A DNA stretch of 64,000 nt, from the NCBI RefSeq assembly GCF_963678635.1, contig NC_087062.1:52090473-52154472 (forward strand). Reading direction: 5' to 3'. Shown in pieces: positions 1-9,938 of the stretch (position 1 is its first letter; every line of letters begins with the position of its first letter). The position numbers and the translations under genes were made by a program. This stretch comes from Symsagittifera roscoffensis. Lineage: Eukaryota > Xenacoelomorpha > Acoela > Convolutidae. Below the pieces are notes generated by a model. That model did no database searches and was not told the DNA's origin. It was given only the letters and a program-made list of their open reading frames with translations.

Positions 1-1464
1 GGTTATGGGGTCATAGTTACGGAGAATACCATGGAGATTAGTGTCTTTAATACAATATGTGAAATTTAGGAAATATGGTGAAGTGTATTTTGAATTGATG
101 AATTGAAAGCGATGGTGTGGTTGTCTAGAGGGTGTGTGGAGGTCAAAGTGATTTTGGATGAAACGATAGTAACTGTATGTATGTGTTTGTTTAGTTCGCA
201 ACATAATATCGTGTGAGCAGTGTAAATCTCTTTCGTGTGGTGCAAGGAAATGAAAGGTTAGTGAAAAGATTTGGAAGCGTTCTTTAAAACTTTCGTACGC
301 TTGTGTGCTTGTTAGTGCTTCTGAAATAATGTGATCAAACTTTCGGTCGAAGATGTTTAGTGTAAATACATATGGTGTCTTGATGAAAAATTTCTCGGTG
401 ATTTGTGGGTTAGCGAAGCGATCGTCGTCTAAGAATTGTTCTTGGTTAGCTCTGATGATGTTGTGATCGTAGTATTCTAGTGTATATTCATTAGCTCTAG
501 GTGCAGTGTGTATTTTTAGTGATTTTTTATATCCTACGTAAGTAAATTGTCTAGCGGTGAGTGGTGTAGTTAGTCGATATAGCATGTCTTTGTTTCGGTC
601 TATATCGATGGAAGTGTTGGTTAAAGGTAAGCAAAGAGGGTTAGTGAAATGATAGTATGAGGTCCAAGAGAGAGTGGGCATTAAAACGTATTCGTCTACA
701 AAGTTGCGTGTTTCGTTAGCGTCATGAGGGGTGTTTAAGGTGTATTGTGGAAATGAGGGTAAAGTGATAGCTAAAAATTCTCTAGTGTTAGTATGCTGGG
801 GGTGGTTGATGTATTCACGGGCTGTTCCTGGTTTTGCTGGGAAAGGATGGTTGGGGAATTTTCTTTTAAAAGTGCGGTAAGCTCTATTAGTGTTGAGTGA
901 GGATTCAGTTGATGTGGATGATGGTGCTAATGATTCAGTATAATTTGAAGAGGGTGTAGGGGGATTGGATGAATTTGTAGTGGAGGAGATTTGGTTTATG
1001 GTCGGGGTGTTAAGGTGGTAGGGTTGTTGTTGAAGGGTAATAAAATTGTCTAGCTCTGGGGAGATTCGGGGGGTGTCTGGAGATGATTGGTCAGAATGGT
1101 ATGAGGAGTAGGTTGGGGTAACTTGGGAAGCATAAGAGGGTGTGGGAGTGATTGGGTCAGGGTTATTTGACAATATGGGTTGAAAAGGAGGTTGAGAAAA
1201 ATGATGAGGGTTATGGAAATTATTGGATGGAGATGGTTCTGAGTCGGCAAATTCATCGGGGGTTTCAATATTCGGGTTATTTAGCTGTGAGATGGAGTAT
1301 AAAACTGAAATTTGTGAGTTAGTGTCGGAATTCATGCCTGATGTTACATTGCTAGATGGAAAATCGGGTGGCGGAAAAGCAAAAAGTGGTATTATTGGGA
1401 TTGAAGAGGTAAGGTTGGTTGGATGGGAATTTGATCGATGGAGTGATCCAAGTTGGCGGCTCAT
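1..1464 (-). CDS. Unrecognised proline/serine/asparagine-rich protein downstream of envelope gene (copy A, partial)
   Basis: An uninterrupted frame of 488 codons starts at ATG 1464-1462 and runs off the left edge of the window. The ATG overlaps the upstream glycoprotein stop as ATGA (1461-1464), which suggests coupled termination and re-initiation. Residues 1 to about 200 are rich in P, S, T and N and probably disordered. The rest looks folded, with many aromatic and charged residues and motifs such as VDEYVLMPT, YEYYDHNII-like LEYYDHNII, FLDDDRFANP and HFLAPHERDLHCS. I recognise no family. Position after an envelope gene would suit an accessory, matrix-like or nucleocapsid-like protein, but that is inference. 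The coding strand is A/C-rich and G-poor, as in the adjoining glycoprotein gene. A second, broken copy lies at 59935-61076. The frame is certain; the function is unknown. Confidence 0.7.
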   Translation of the reverse strand, partial: MSRQLGSLHRSNSHPTNLTSSIPIIPLFAFPPPDFPSSNVTSGMNSDTNSQISVLYSISQLNNPNIETPDEFADSEPSPSNNFHNPHHFSQPPFQPILSNNPDPITPTPSYASQVTPTYSSYHSDQSSPDTPRISPELDNFITLQQQPYHLNTPTINQISSTTNSSNPPTPSSNYTESLAPSSTSTESSLNTNRAYRTFKRKFPNHPFPAKPGTAREYINHPQHTNTREFLAITLPSFPQYTLNTPHDANETRNFVDEYVLMPTLSWTSYYHFTNPLCLPLTNTSIDIDRNKDMLYRLTTPLTARQFTYVGYKKSLKIHTAPRANEYTLEYYDHNIIRANQEQFLDDDRFANPQITEKFFIKTPYVFTLNIFDRKFDHIISEALTSTQAYESFKERFQIFSLTFHFLAPHERDLHCSHDIMLRTKQTHTYSYYRFIQNHFDLHTPSRQPHHRFQFINSKYTSPYFLNFTYCIKDTNLHGILRNYDPIT

Positions 1465-3460
1465 CGTGGGCTAAAAAAATTATTATTTTGAGATTGAAAA
1501 GCGGTGGTATGGGGTTGTTCAATAATTTGTTCATAAGTATTATCATCTTGTGATTGATGTGTCATTATATGTTGGACGGGACTTTGTGATGTGGTGAGTC
1601 TAAAATTTGGATTATGTGTGATTGCTAAATTTCGAAAATTTCGTGGGACTAGGGATAGTGGATGGTTATTCGGTAGGGGTGGTAATTGTGGTGCCGTTGG
1701 CTGTGTGTCGACATTGTTATGTTCTTCGTCGTATGTATTTTGTCGTGTTGTTATTTTTGTGTTATATTCTTTTATTTGTGCGTCTAAAAGAATTTTGTTT
1801 ATAGATGTGGAAAAAATTCCAAAAAATCCTGCAAAGAGTATGCGTGCTACGCTTGCTTGTCTGTTTACTTGTGTGTGTATAGCACATGTGTTGTAGATTC
1901 CTTTTAAGAGTGAGAAAAGAAATCCAATAAAGTTAAACATTGCGTATAGAATAGTCAATTTTTCTAAGATGTAGTAGGGCCATCCTAGAAAATCGAGGAT
2001 TTCATTTTTGAGTGTAACAAAGCTAAAAATGTTAATTGGTGATATATCTTGGGGACGGTATTTTTCGCCGTTTAGATATATATAATCTTTAATGTCTTTA
2101 AAATATCCGCTATAGTCTTGCGTGTAGATATCGGCAAATCCTGCAGTTTCTGCAAGTTTGCGTAAATTTTGGTCTATTGACTGTCTTTGTATAGTGTCCA
2201 TTTGTGTTAATAATTCTTGGAATTGTTGTGTTCTAATGTGATGTTGAATATCTGATTTTGAATAGATTCCTATTGATTGTAAGTCTATATTTGGGTTTCG
2301 AGCGATAGCGCGAATGCTTTCTGGTGAAAATTTTTTGAGTGATTGCATTAATGTGGGGTATGGAGTGAGAAGGTAATATTTATTTTCATCAGGGTTTAGT
2401 TGTACTACATTGTGGCTATTTTCTGATCCACATGGGACTGCGGTATCCCAGAAATAGGTTCTTCGTGAAAGTGTATCCACGAAATGTACTTTATTCTTAT
2501 AAAAGATAGGGATTCTTTTATAACATCGTTTATCTTCAAAAACGTATAGTGGTGATACTTTTTTAGTACAAGTATAAAACCATAAGATGTTTCCTTCGTA
2601 GTCTAAAAAATTTGATCTATTTCCTGATAATAAGTATCCTGCGTAGGGTATTTTTAATACTGCTAGTGCAAGTGATTGTAGTATTTGTGTTCGTTCTAAT
2701 TCGCATAGTTGATGTAGTGTTTCTAATTCGGAGAGTGACATTTCTTGAAAAATGCGGCTAATTGTATAGTCTAGTTTCATATCCAAATGAATATCATAGT
2801 GGATATTACCAAAATATGTAGTATTCATTAGTGATAATTCTTGTAAGCGTGTGCTTCTGGTGTCATAAGGTTTTAGATGTCCACCAGGTTGTCCGTTGCT
2901 TTTTTGAAAATTAACTGGTATATAGGATGTTCCTTCGTTTGGAGGATGACCTGTGGCGTATGGGTCGATTTTTACTTTACCAGTGGTCATGTCGAATCCT
3001 TTTTCATATTCAACTAATATTTCAGAGTATTGTGTTTTGTGAAGTGGATTCCTGTATTTACATGCAAGTTCTGTTTCTTGATATATTTGAAAACGTGTCA
3101 ATTTATTTTCTATATTATCTATGTTTCTAAAATCGGAACTTAGTTTGCGTGATGGATGGACTTGTTCATATGGAATTGATTGTATGAAATATTTTTCGTG
3201 AAATTTTATCATACGAGCGTGTATTTTTGCTACTTGAAATGTTGTACATGTGTCTTCGGGGAACCAAACAATTGTTGCTTGTGTTCTTGTTGTAGGGTCG
3301 CAATATCCTTGATCATTTTTACAAGGTAGTCGGATTCCTTGATAGATCATTGTATTATCAGATAAATCTCGTGTGAGTTGTATTTTTTCGAGTTGTATTT
3401 TCCAATCGAAAAACATTATTTCTTGGTATCCTTGATTTTTTGTGTCTGCTTTGCAGTTTG
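1461..3460 (-). pseudogene. Virus-like envelope glycoprotein, C-terminal part (copy A, 5'-truncated)
   Basis: An open frame of about 660 codons lacks the N-terminus: similarity to the longer copy at 61073-63690 stops abruptly at 3460. It has many cysteines in the ectodomain, an N-glycosylation-rich stretch, a central segment with CYKRIPIFY and FVDTLSRRTYFW, and a PYPTL motif. Near the C-terminus is a strongly hydrophobic segment (around LYAMFNFIGFLFSLL), read as the membrane anchor. A polar cytoplasmic tail of roughly 120 residues follows. The spacing of cysteines and the CY-x2-IP/FVD-x3-R pattern remind me of chuvirus-type (Jingchuvirales) glycoproteins captured by retroelements; that is a family-level impression, not a search result. 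The gene ends in ATGA, shared with the next gene. The copy is intact to its stop but has lost its signal peptide and start. Confidence 0.6.
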
Positions 3461-3944
3461 GAAAACACAGAGCAGCCGCAACGTGGGTCTTTTGTGCAAG
3501 CAGCGTAGAGCAGACCGAAAACTCCTTGAAAGACGGAGGAGGGTATTGATGAACTTTTTGCTGTAAAATGCAGCATGAAATGGGATCAGAAGAGATCCGG
3601 CAAGAAATTATGTCAAAGAAAGCATGGACGTGGAGGTGATAATGGACACAAAGCCGGAACTCAAACGTGAACTAAACTTTTTGGAAAAGCACGGTTTTGT
3701 CGAGTATAAGGAAGAATTGTACAGTAAGAAGTATGGAAAGGACATATGGAATAGGAAAGCACCACTTATCAAAAAGGACTTGAAATAATCAAGCAAACCA
3801 CTAATTGCAAAAGCAGTCCCATCGAAGAATGTATCTGAATCAACGATCATCACAAAAAAGGGCGCGGGGTACAGGAATTCGGCCGGGGAATTTGCAAAAA
3901 GACTGTTAGCAGAAACGGAAAAACCAAACAAGAGGGTGGGGTAA
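3461..3944 (+). pseudogene. Possible coding remnant, charged protein of unknown family
   Basis: Just beyond the truncation of the envelope copy, base composition changes to purine-rich. A plus-strand frame from ATG 3624 reads a Lys/Glu-rich peptide (for example KRELNFLEKHGFVEYKEEL) to a TAA at 3786-3788. It then continues in the same frame to a stop near 3942-3944. The amino-acid mix looks protein-like rather than random AT-rich translation, but I recognise no domain. It may be a fragment of another mobile element gene. Weakly supported. Confidence 0.25.
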
Positions 3945-5224
3945 AATCTTGGACAAAACCAGTCGGAAAGACATCGTTAACCGAAAAGTAGTTGGAAACC
4001 ACATGGTCGAACTCGGTGGCGAATGATGACATGACTTATGAATGAAAAAGTTCCAGGCTCAACTTTTAATAAGATCGCATGATTTTCAGTCGATCATTAA
4101 TTTTGCTGATTTCAAATCAACTTGTGTGAATGTTCTTGCACAATAGCATTTCTTCGGAGATATCAACTCCGTATCTGTCTTAAGCAGCGATGCCATAAAA
4201 TTTCTACCAGAGCTAATTTGCAAGTGGTTCTTTAATTGAACAAAAAAAGGAGCAGCCGCCGACGCATTGAGCTTTTTAGCAATTGGCCGAAGAACAAATT
4301 ATTCGTACACAATGAAAGGGCAATGCGATTTAATGACCTTGAGAAACTAGAATTTAAGTGTTTGGAAGAGGATCTTTTTCAAAATTGGAAAGGATCGTTT
4401 TCAAAAAATTAGTTTTTTTCTAATGACGATTTCAGAACAAGTAATTGATTTTCTGCGAAAGCTTATTTGGGTGTAATTCAAAGTTTAACTATTTCTTGCA
4501 ACATCAGTTTTCAAAAAATAAATCTAATAGGGCTTGCCTTTTTCTAAAACTTATATATTATAAATTATAACCTGCTGTAATTCAAAACTAAAGCTATTTT
4601 CACGGAAAACAGTTTGAGATTGGCTGTTAGGGCTTCGGTATTTACATTGTCTAAGGACTATCCTCAGAAAAGTTTAACATATCTGAGATAATTTTCATTT
4701 TTTGGTTGTTCACGCCTTTGTTGTAAAATGACTATTTTTTTCTTTGATTGAAAAGAACTTGTACTTCCAAAGACACATTTTTTTTTGCTAATTTTCGAAT
4801 TATTTGACCAATTTTTTTTTGCTTTTTTTGAAATGCGATTTTTTCGTCAGTGTTTTGCGTTTACTTGCTAAATTTTAAGTAAATTTATGTTGCATTTGTC
4901 TTCTTGATTATCTATTTGCTAGCTATGTATCTAGCATTTTTAAAATAGAGTGTCAATTGCATACATTGAACACATTAGGTTCTGCATATTCACGATTTGG
5001 TTTTCAGAAAAGTTACCAAAAAAAGCAAAAATTCAAAAAACCATTAAGGAAAAACCAAAATAATTAGTTTGAACTTTATTGCTCCTATACTAAAATCGCA
5101 ATTTGTGGAGTAGGTGGCGTCCAAATGTTTTTTTTTCTGTTTTTAAAGCCATCAGGCCTCCGTGAGTCTTAGTATACAAGGCCGAGTCTAAAGTCAACCT
5201 TGTCGTGGTTTAAAAAATCAGGTT
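3945..5224. other. Non-coding AT-rich stretch; right part is a tandem-repeat unit
   Basis: No gene is seen. From about 4640 the sequence is a diverged copy of 11.4-12.0 kb, sharing for example TGTCAATTGCATAC near 4951 and 11730 and the segment before the LTR insertion. It is therefore the left part of the repeat unit into which the LTR retrotransposon inserted. Confidence 0.55.
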
Positions 5225-5228
5225 ATAG
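5225..5228. repeat. Target-site duplication (ATAG), left
   Basis: ATAG directly precedes the 5' LTR and is repeated at 10568-10571 directly after the 3' LTR. This gives a 4-bp duplication, as expected for gypsy-type integration. Confidence 0.75.
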
Positions 5229-5481
5229 TGAGATAGGGACCAGTTTTGAGTTTATGTAAGTGCTATCAATTGTTCGAGATAGGAACCAGTTTGAGTTTAT
5301 GTAAGTGCTATCAACTTGTTCTTTCTGTCTGGGGACCTGCTGTCGTGACCTTGCGATCTCTAATGTCCGATGGGATCTGAAATAAAAGAGTGCAGTAAGA
5401 TTTCGATTTGATGCCCAACAGTTTGTCTAAAAAACAACTTATCAACAACCTTTTTGATCTTATACAGTTACGACTTTAACA
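5229..5481 (+). repeat. 5' LTR (253 bp)
   Basis: It matches 10315-10567 with only a few differences and has TG...CA ends. It contains an internal direct duplication of about 45 bp (a unit beginning GAGATAGG and ending GTGCTATCAA occurs twice). AATAAA within GAAATAAAAGAG near 5380 could serve as polyadenylation signal. Near-identity of the LTRs indicates a fairly recent insertion. Confidence 0.9.
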
Positions 5482-5606
5482 AGGCGCAGCCAGCAGAGAA
5501 AAAAGGAGGAGGAAAAATCCACTAAATATAATAGCATTTTGGGATACACGAACATCGGAACCTCCAGTGTTCGTGGGAGGAGTGGATAATTAAATTTCAC
5601 TGGGGG

Positions 5607-6449
5607 ATGATAACAAAATGCGACATTGATCCCCCCGATGATTTCTATTTTGCGAGTACTCGAAATGCGGCGGCTATCACGGCGTTGCCTGAGGAGGTCA
5701 ATGGGAAAAACCGTCTCGATTCGGAAATGAAGTTAAAGTCTAATCTATATCTTTGTATCGGAGACGAGGCGCAACGGATATTCAAAGCACGAAAACCGGC
5801 GGTTAATATTAAAACGGTACGGTACCCACGGGTCCTTGATGAGATGCTAAGTGTTTTTCAACGTGAGCGGAATGTAACTCATGAACGGGGACTTTTCTAC
5901 GGACGAAAACAACGTGAGAATGAAACGTTCGAAAAATTCCACGCGGAATTAAGCGCCCTAGCAGGTGGATGTGATTTTGCAAATGCGGCCGAAAATGTTC
6001 GTGATATTTTCATTATGAAGATGCGGGAATCGGATTGCCAACGAGAATTATCACGATCAACAAAGTTACCTGAGGAAGTCTACCGGATCGCCTTATCATA
6101 TGAACGTGGTGAGCGCGCATACAAATCATATACGAGAAACCCAGCTTCAACAGCTCCGGCAATTTCAATAAAACAGGAACCGGTAAATAATATAAGAAGG
6201 GGACAAGGATTTTTCCGAGGTCGAGGACGCGGTGGACGTGGAGGATACACCAAGGACCAAGTAGTGGGGGAAGCGGCAATAACCGTAGGTGTTATAATTG
6301 CGACGCACCAAATTTTACCCTTGACCACATCGCAAGCTGTCCTGCAAAGGGAGCAACATGCAACTCGTGCCGAAAACTGGGACATTTTGAACGAACATGT
6401 CGAGGAGCTAGGAGGGGTACTAACCAATGGAGAGGACGAGGACGAGTAG
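5607..6449 (+). pseudogene. gag: Gag (capsid region), frame break before the nucleocapsid
   Basis: Gag is the structural polyprotein that packages retrotransposon RNA in cytoplasmic particles. The first 220 residues show the typical gypsy/Mag capsid pattern: a hydrophobic helical region, then ERNVTHERGLFYGRKQRENE and ETFEKFHAELSALAGGCDF, the segment usually preceding the zinc knuckles. A Gly/Arg-rich stretch (RGRGRGGRGG) follows. Near 6270 the reading frame is lost. The real continuation is in the +2 frame from about 6284, where two zinc-knuckle patterns occur (CYNCDAPNF..., then CNSCRKLGHFERTC). Residues after about 225 in this frame are therefore out of frame. The start at 5607 follows the 5' LTR by 125 bp. 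Confidence 0.8.
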
Positions 6450-6470
6450 GCTTAGTTAGAGATGAAAATG
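6284..6470 (+). pseudogene. gag: Gag nucleocapsid zinc knuckles (shifted frame)
   Basis: In the frame one step away from the capsid frame, two Cys/His clusters occur. The first reads CYNC ... H ... C and the second CNSC-x4-GHFERTC, a classic CCHC knuckle. Such knuckles bind genomic RNA. The spacing and the second knuckle match the GHF-x3-C type of Mag-like elements. The shift from the capsid frame lies near 6270, just after the Gly/Arg-rich tract. Whether it is a mutation or programmed frameshifting cannot be decided here; capsid and nucleocapsid normally share one frame, so mutation or read error is more likely. Confidence 0.7.
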
Positions 6471-6566
6471 AGCATCATCAGAGTACGCAGAATGTGAATG
6501 ACTTGAATGAAGATCCAGTGTCGTGGGTGAACCAGCAGGGAAGCGGGGAAAATGAATCCATGAATC

Positions 6567-7190
6567 ATGACGTCAGGATCGGACGATTACATGGTAATGT
6601 CAATAAAAAGGAAGAAGAATGAGACTGAACTGAAGATCCCTGGGGCCCGAGTCCAGGTTGAGGTGTCAGGAAAGAAGATGTGGTTGTGGATAGATAGTGG
6701 ATCCCCAATGACAATTTTCAGCATAACGGACCTAAAAACAGCGTTAGGTAAGGCGAATATTCAAATACAGCCTTCAAAAGATGAATTCTTGGATTACAAT
6801 AACAACCGAATAAACATACTAGGAAAGGTAGCAGTGATGATGTCGTTAAACGGTTGGGCAGCACCAGCACAAGTGTCAGTAATATCCGGAAATCATCAGT
6901 CAATCCTGGGGCGCGATCTGATGGGCACCCTGGGCCTCGAGTTAGTGCAACGGAAGAAAATGATGGGAATCACAGGGGAAGGGAGCAGTCAAGAGAAGGA
7001 GGAACATGACGAATTGCAAACATACTTCTGTAAGTTGTACCCGAATTTATTTACTAGAATAGGAAAGATCCGGAACGCAAAAGTAAGAGCTAAATTTTTT
7101 GAAAATTTGGGGCCTATAAAACAAAAAGGGCGCAGGGTGCCTATCAGTCTACAAGACAAGGAGGATAAAGAAATTCATCGGCTGACAAAT
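6567..7190 (+). pseudogene. pol: Pol start: aspartic protease and N-terminus of reverse transcriptase (cut by gap)
   Basis: The retropepsin cleaves Gag-Pol. Its active-site motif is visible as WIDSGSPMTIF (D-S-G), followed about 60-70 residues later by SILGRDLMG, the conserved ILGRD block. After about residue 150 comes the block joining protease to polymerase (FCKLYPNLFTRIGKIRN ... KGRRVPISLQDKEDKEI), where gypsy reverse transcriptase begins. The frame runs directly into the 200-N gap at 7191, so fingers, palm and the catalytic YxDD are not in the assembly. The protease follows the zinc knuckles after roughly 100 bp. Confidence 0.85.
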
Positions 7191-7390
7191 NNNNNNNNNN
7201 NNNNNNNNNNNNNNNNNNNNNNNNNNNNNNNNNNNNNNNNNNNNNNNNNNNNNNNNNNNNNNNNNNNNNNNNNNNNNNNNNNNNNNNNNNNNNNNNNNNN
7301 NNNNNNNNNNNNNNNNNNNNNNNNNNNNNNNNNNNNNNNNNNNNNNNNNNNNNNNNNNNNNNNNNNNNNNNNNNNNNNNNNNNNNNNNNN
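7191..7390. other. Assembly gap (200 N)
   Basis: Exactly 200 N, the same size as the other gap, so it is a placeholder. From the flanks, the missing part is most of reverse transcriptase and the first half of RNase H, about 1.1-1.4 kb in related elements. Confidence 0.95.
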
Positions 7391-7392
7391 AA

Positions 7393-7938
7393 GCGATACT
7401 CACATTGTTGAATTCGTCACCGAAGGGAAATAAAACGTTCTTCAGCCGATTAACTCGATGGTATGATCGACCGGTGCCATATGACTTTAAAGTTGAACGT
7501 AGACAAGGGTCGAAAATGGGGATGGCAGACTATTTGTCTCGGTTTCCGTCCGCAGAGGCACCCGAGACAAGTCATTACGACGAAATTTTTACAGTAGCGA
7601 AGATAAGAATGATAAACGCGGCATTGAAGCCCAAGGATAAAATGAAGCCTAGAGGTCAGAAAGTTAATAAAATTAGGCCAAACCCGACGGTAGGGGGCGA
7701 GCAGTCATGTTTCGACAGAACGAAATCAGTTCCATCCATTGAGAATGAAATAAAAAATGAATATACAAATTTTCACCGTGAGCACGAACGCTCAATAGAG
7801 GGCGTGTTTACATGCAACCGGCGGTTAACCAATCAGCGTCGAGATATTTGCATACCGGTGGAAATATGCAAATACCGAAGAAGGAAATTCAGACGTTGTT
7901 CTCATCGCTTAAATTACAGTTGCAAGCCTTCAATTTAG
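7393..7938 (+). pseudogene. pol: RNase H C-terminus and start of the RNase H-integrase linker
   Basis: The frame emerging from the gap shows the end of gypsy RNase H: FFSRLTRWYDR, then PYDFKVERRQGSKMGMADYLSRFP, the block that closes the domain. SHYDEIFTVAKI follows, also seen in this group. A Lys/Arg/Pro-rich, probably unstructured linker begins after about residue 75. It reaches a TAG at 7936-7938 inside the first of six 30-bp repeats; the same frame reopens at once and continues to 8538. The TAG sits where other units have a leucine codon (TTG) or another sense codon, so a single-base nonsense change is likely. RNase H degrades RNA in the hybrid during cDNA synthesis. Confidence 0.75.
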
Positions 7939-8091
7939 AATAATTACAATCGCAATCCTTTCACTTTGAATAATTACAATAGCAAGCCTCCTATTTTGAA
8001 AAATTACAGTTGCAAGCCTTCCATCTTAAACAATTACAGTGACAAGCCTTTTATTTTAAAAAATTACAGTAGCAAGCCCTTAATTCTGAAT
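7912..8091 (+). repeat. Six-unit 30-bp coding tandem repeat in the pol linker
   Basis: Six consecutive units of exactly 30 bp, each beginning AATTACA, encode a degenerate 10-residue repeat with consensus N-Y-[SN]-x-K-P-x-I-L-[NK]. Period is strictly 30 and the coding frame is kept across all units, apart from the TAG in unit 1. The repeat lies between RNase H and integrase. Confidence 0.85.
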
Positions 8092-8538
8092 AATTTGAGT
8101 AACTTAAACGATAAAAACATGAGTAATTCGCCTGAAAAAAATGATTCACCAACTTTGGCCATCGTCAACAAATCGACTAACTCTGGAAATGTGAACCTCA
8201 ACGTTGTACTGAACCGGTTAAATCAACCTCCCGGTGTTAGTTCGGATTCAGATATTGAAATGATACCACCCGAAAAACTTGATAAAAAACAGACTAATTC
8301 TAAGAAATTAAACACGATCATCTCTTTTCCACACCAGTTCCCCGGTTTATCCTACCCACTTGTACAGAACGACAAAAGGATCTATTCTATAGTGCCATCA
8401 GACAGTAAAATAGTGAAAAAGATTGAACACCCGGAAGTTTTGAGTATAAAATTGATAGAAGCAATCATTGAAAAAGATCCAATTATGAAGACCATCAGGG
8501 ATAACATCAGAGACAAAACCCACGAGCAAAGGAGATAA
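7966..8538 (+). pseudogene. pol: RNase H-integrase linker of the LTR element
   Basis: This is the same frame as the preceding RNase H/linker segment and starts after the TAG. Residues 1-45 are the rest of the NYxxKPxIL repeat. The middle is Ser/Asn/Lys-rich and low in hydrophobic residues (SNLNDKNMSNSPEKNDSP), typical of disorder. The last 40 residues, around SIKLIEAIIEKDPIMKTIRD, resemble the helical segment just before the integrase zinc domain in gypsy elements. A frame change near 8530 interrupts the passage into integrase. The other LTR element in this window has its own unrelated-looking linker at the same place. Confidence 0.65.
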
Positions 8539-9364
8539 TTACAAGACTAAGACAATACTACGCTCAACACTACAACGATTTTGCAGTATGTGAGAATTGC
8601 CTGTGGATGGACGGCCGGTTAGCAATACCGAAGGATCTGTCATCAGCAATCCTCAATCGTCTACACTATAACCATCATGGGCGTGACAAAATGTTTGCAG
8701 CCGCAAAAGACGTGTGGATTCCTCCTGTGCATCGGAAATACTGCAAAAGTTGCTTAGAAGCAGGTAAAAACCTTAAACCGGACATTCCAAAAAGTGACAT
8801 GGGGGAAACTTATGTGTCTAAGGAACCGAATGATTTAGTCCAATTAGATTTCTGGTACCCAGTCATTTACGTAAGCGGTCGCAAAAAGTATGTACTTGTA
8901 GCAGTAGATACTTTCTCGCATTGGCCGTCGGCGTATGTCTGTTCAAGTAACAAGTCCAAAAATGTATTGAAGTTCCTAAAGAAGTACATAAATACTCTTG
9001 GACACCCAAGGAAATTGCATATGGATCAGGCTACCGGGTTTTCTCAAATGAAATTCAAAACTTCTGTAACTACGAAGGTATCGAACTTATGAAATCTCCG
9101 GTTAGGGATCATCGCGCTACAGGAATGGTCGAACGAACAATTGGGTCGATAAAAAACTACGTGTTAACTTATCTTCAGGAAGATAAGAACTATAAGTTTG
9201 GAGCAATGATATCCCGTGCGCTCAGCGCGTTACGTTTCGTGCCACACTCTAAGACTAAATTAACGCCTTTTGAAGCCTATCATGGACGAGAAGCAAATAC
9301 GGCTCTGCGAAATTTAACGAAAAAAACCGTAATTGAAAAATTTAAATTGGTACAATGTTGTTAA
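8535..9364 (+). pseudogene. pol: Integrase (HHCC zinc domain and DDE core), frameshifted
   Basis: Integrase inserts the cDNA into the host genome. The zinc domain is seen as an H-x3-4-H pair (HYNHHG) with CKSC about 30 residues later. The catalytic core shows the first Asp in LVQLDFW, the second in KLHMDQATGF and the Glu in GMVERTIGSIKN. The core ends with TPFEAYHGREANT, common in this group. The frame changes near 9043, right after the second Asp, so first and second Asp lie in one frame and the Glu in another. A further shift is near 8530. The element is therefore non-autonomous as assembled. Confidence 0.85.
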
Positions 9365-9938
9365 CCAAAAGTTATCTTGTTTAGACAAGGCGGGAAATCT
9401 CCCGGATGTAGAGCTCACCCTAGATTGGGAGAAGAAAAGCGATTTGGTGTACGCTCCACAAAATAGGAAAGCTCCAATCATTTTGGATGACGAGGTGGTA
9501 GCGGATCCCAAGGCTCAGGAAATAGTTGACCCCAAGGAAATAAGATCTGTACCTAAAGCTCCAACACGGCTCAAAAAGCACAAGACCAGCTCAACGACCG
9601 TTTACCAAAGTACTGGAAAAACGAATCCAAAAGACCCAAGAAGGTATAAACGTTTGCCATTAAAAATTGAAAAATTGACTAAGCATACGGTGCAGATGGA
9701 AAAAGGGTCGTTACTAAGGCGGAGTGGTGTTTCTTTTAGATCCGCGGCCGAAGAAAGCCTAATTGAGAATAGAAACGATGCGTGCACCCCAGGACCTAGT
9801 AAAAGAGTACATAGTACCCCGGGCCCAAGTGAACCCACAAAGTGTAAGCGAAGAGCCGAGAAGGATCGGGTCGAGATGGAGAACGCGCGAAGATCGACGA
9901 AACAACGTATAGTAGAGTACAGTGCGGACGAGAGCTAG
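9333..9938 (+). pseudogene. pol: C-terminal basic tail of Pol
   Basis: A Lys/Arg/Pro/Ser-rich frame of about 200 residues overlaps the integrase end in a different frame (shift near 9345, beside an A-rich run). Early on it has DWEKKSDLVYAPQNRKAP. It then becomes disordered, with several PGPS repeats and a basic stretch RRAEKDRVEMENARRSTKQR. Position suggests the C-terminal, DNA- or chromatin-binding tail of integrase; no chromodomain is recognisable. The stop is at 9936-9938. Confidence 0.55.

Noticed and set aside
1223-1896. Plus-strand open frames across the envelope module
   Set aside because: They lie opposite the conserved minus-strand genes, and the same pattern recurs opposite copy B; the minus-strand proteins explain the sequence.
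6013-6427. Minus-strand frames over the gag gene
   Set aside because: They are shadows of gag, which has recognisable capsid and zinc-knuckle motifs on the plus strand.
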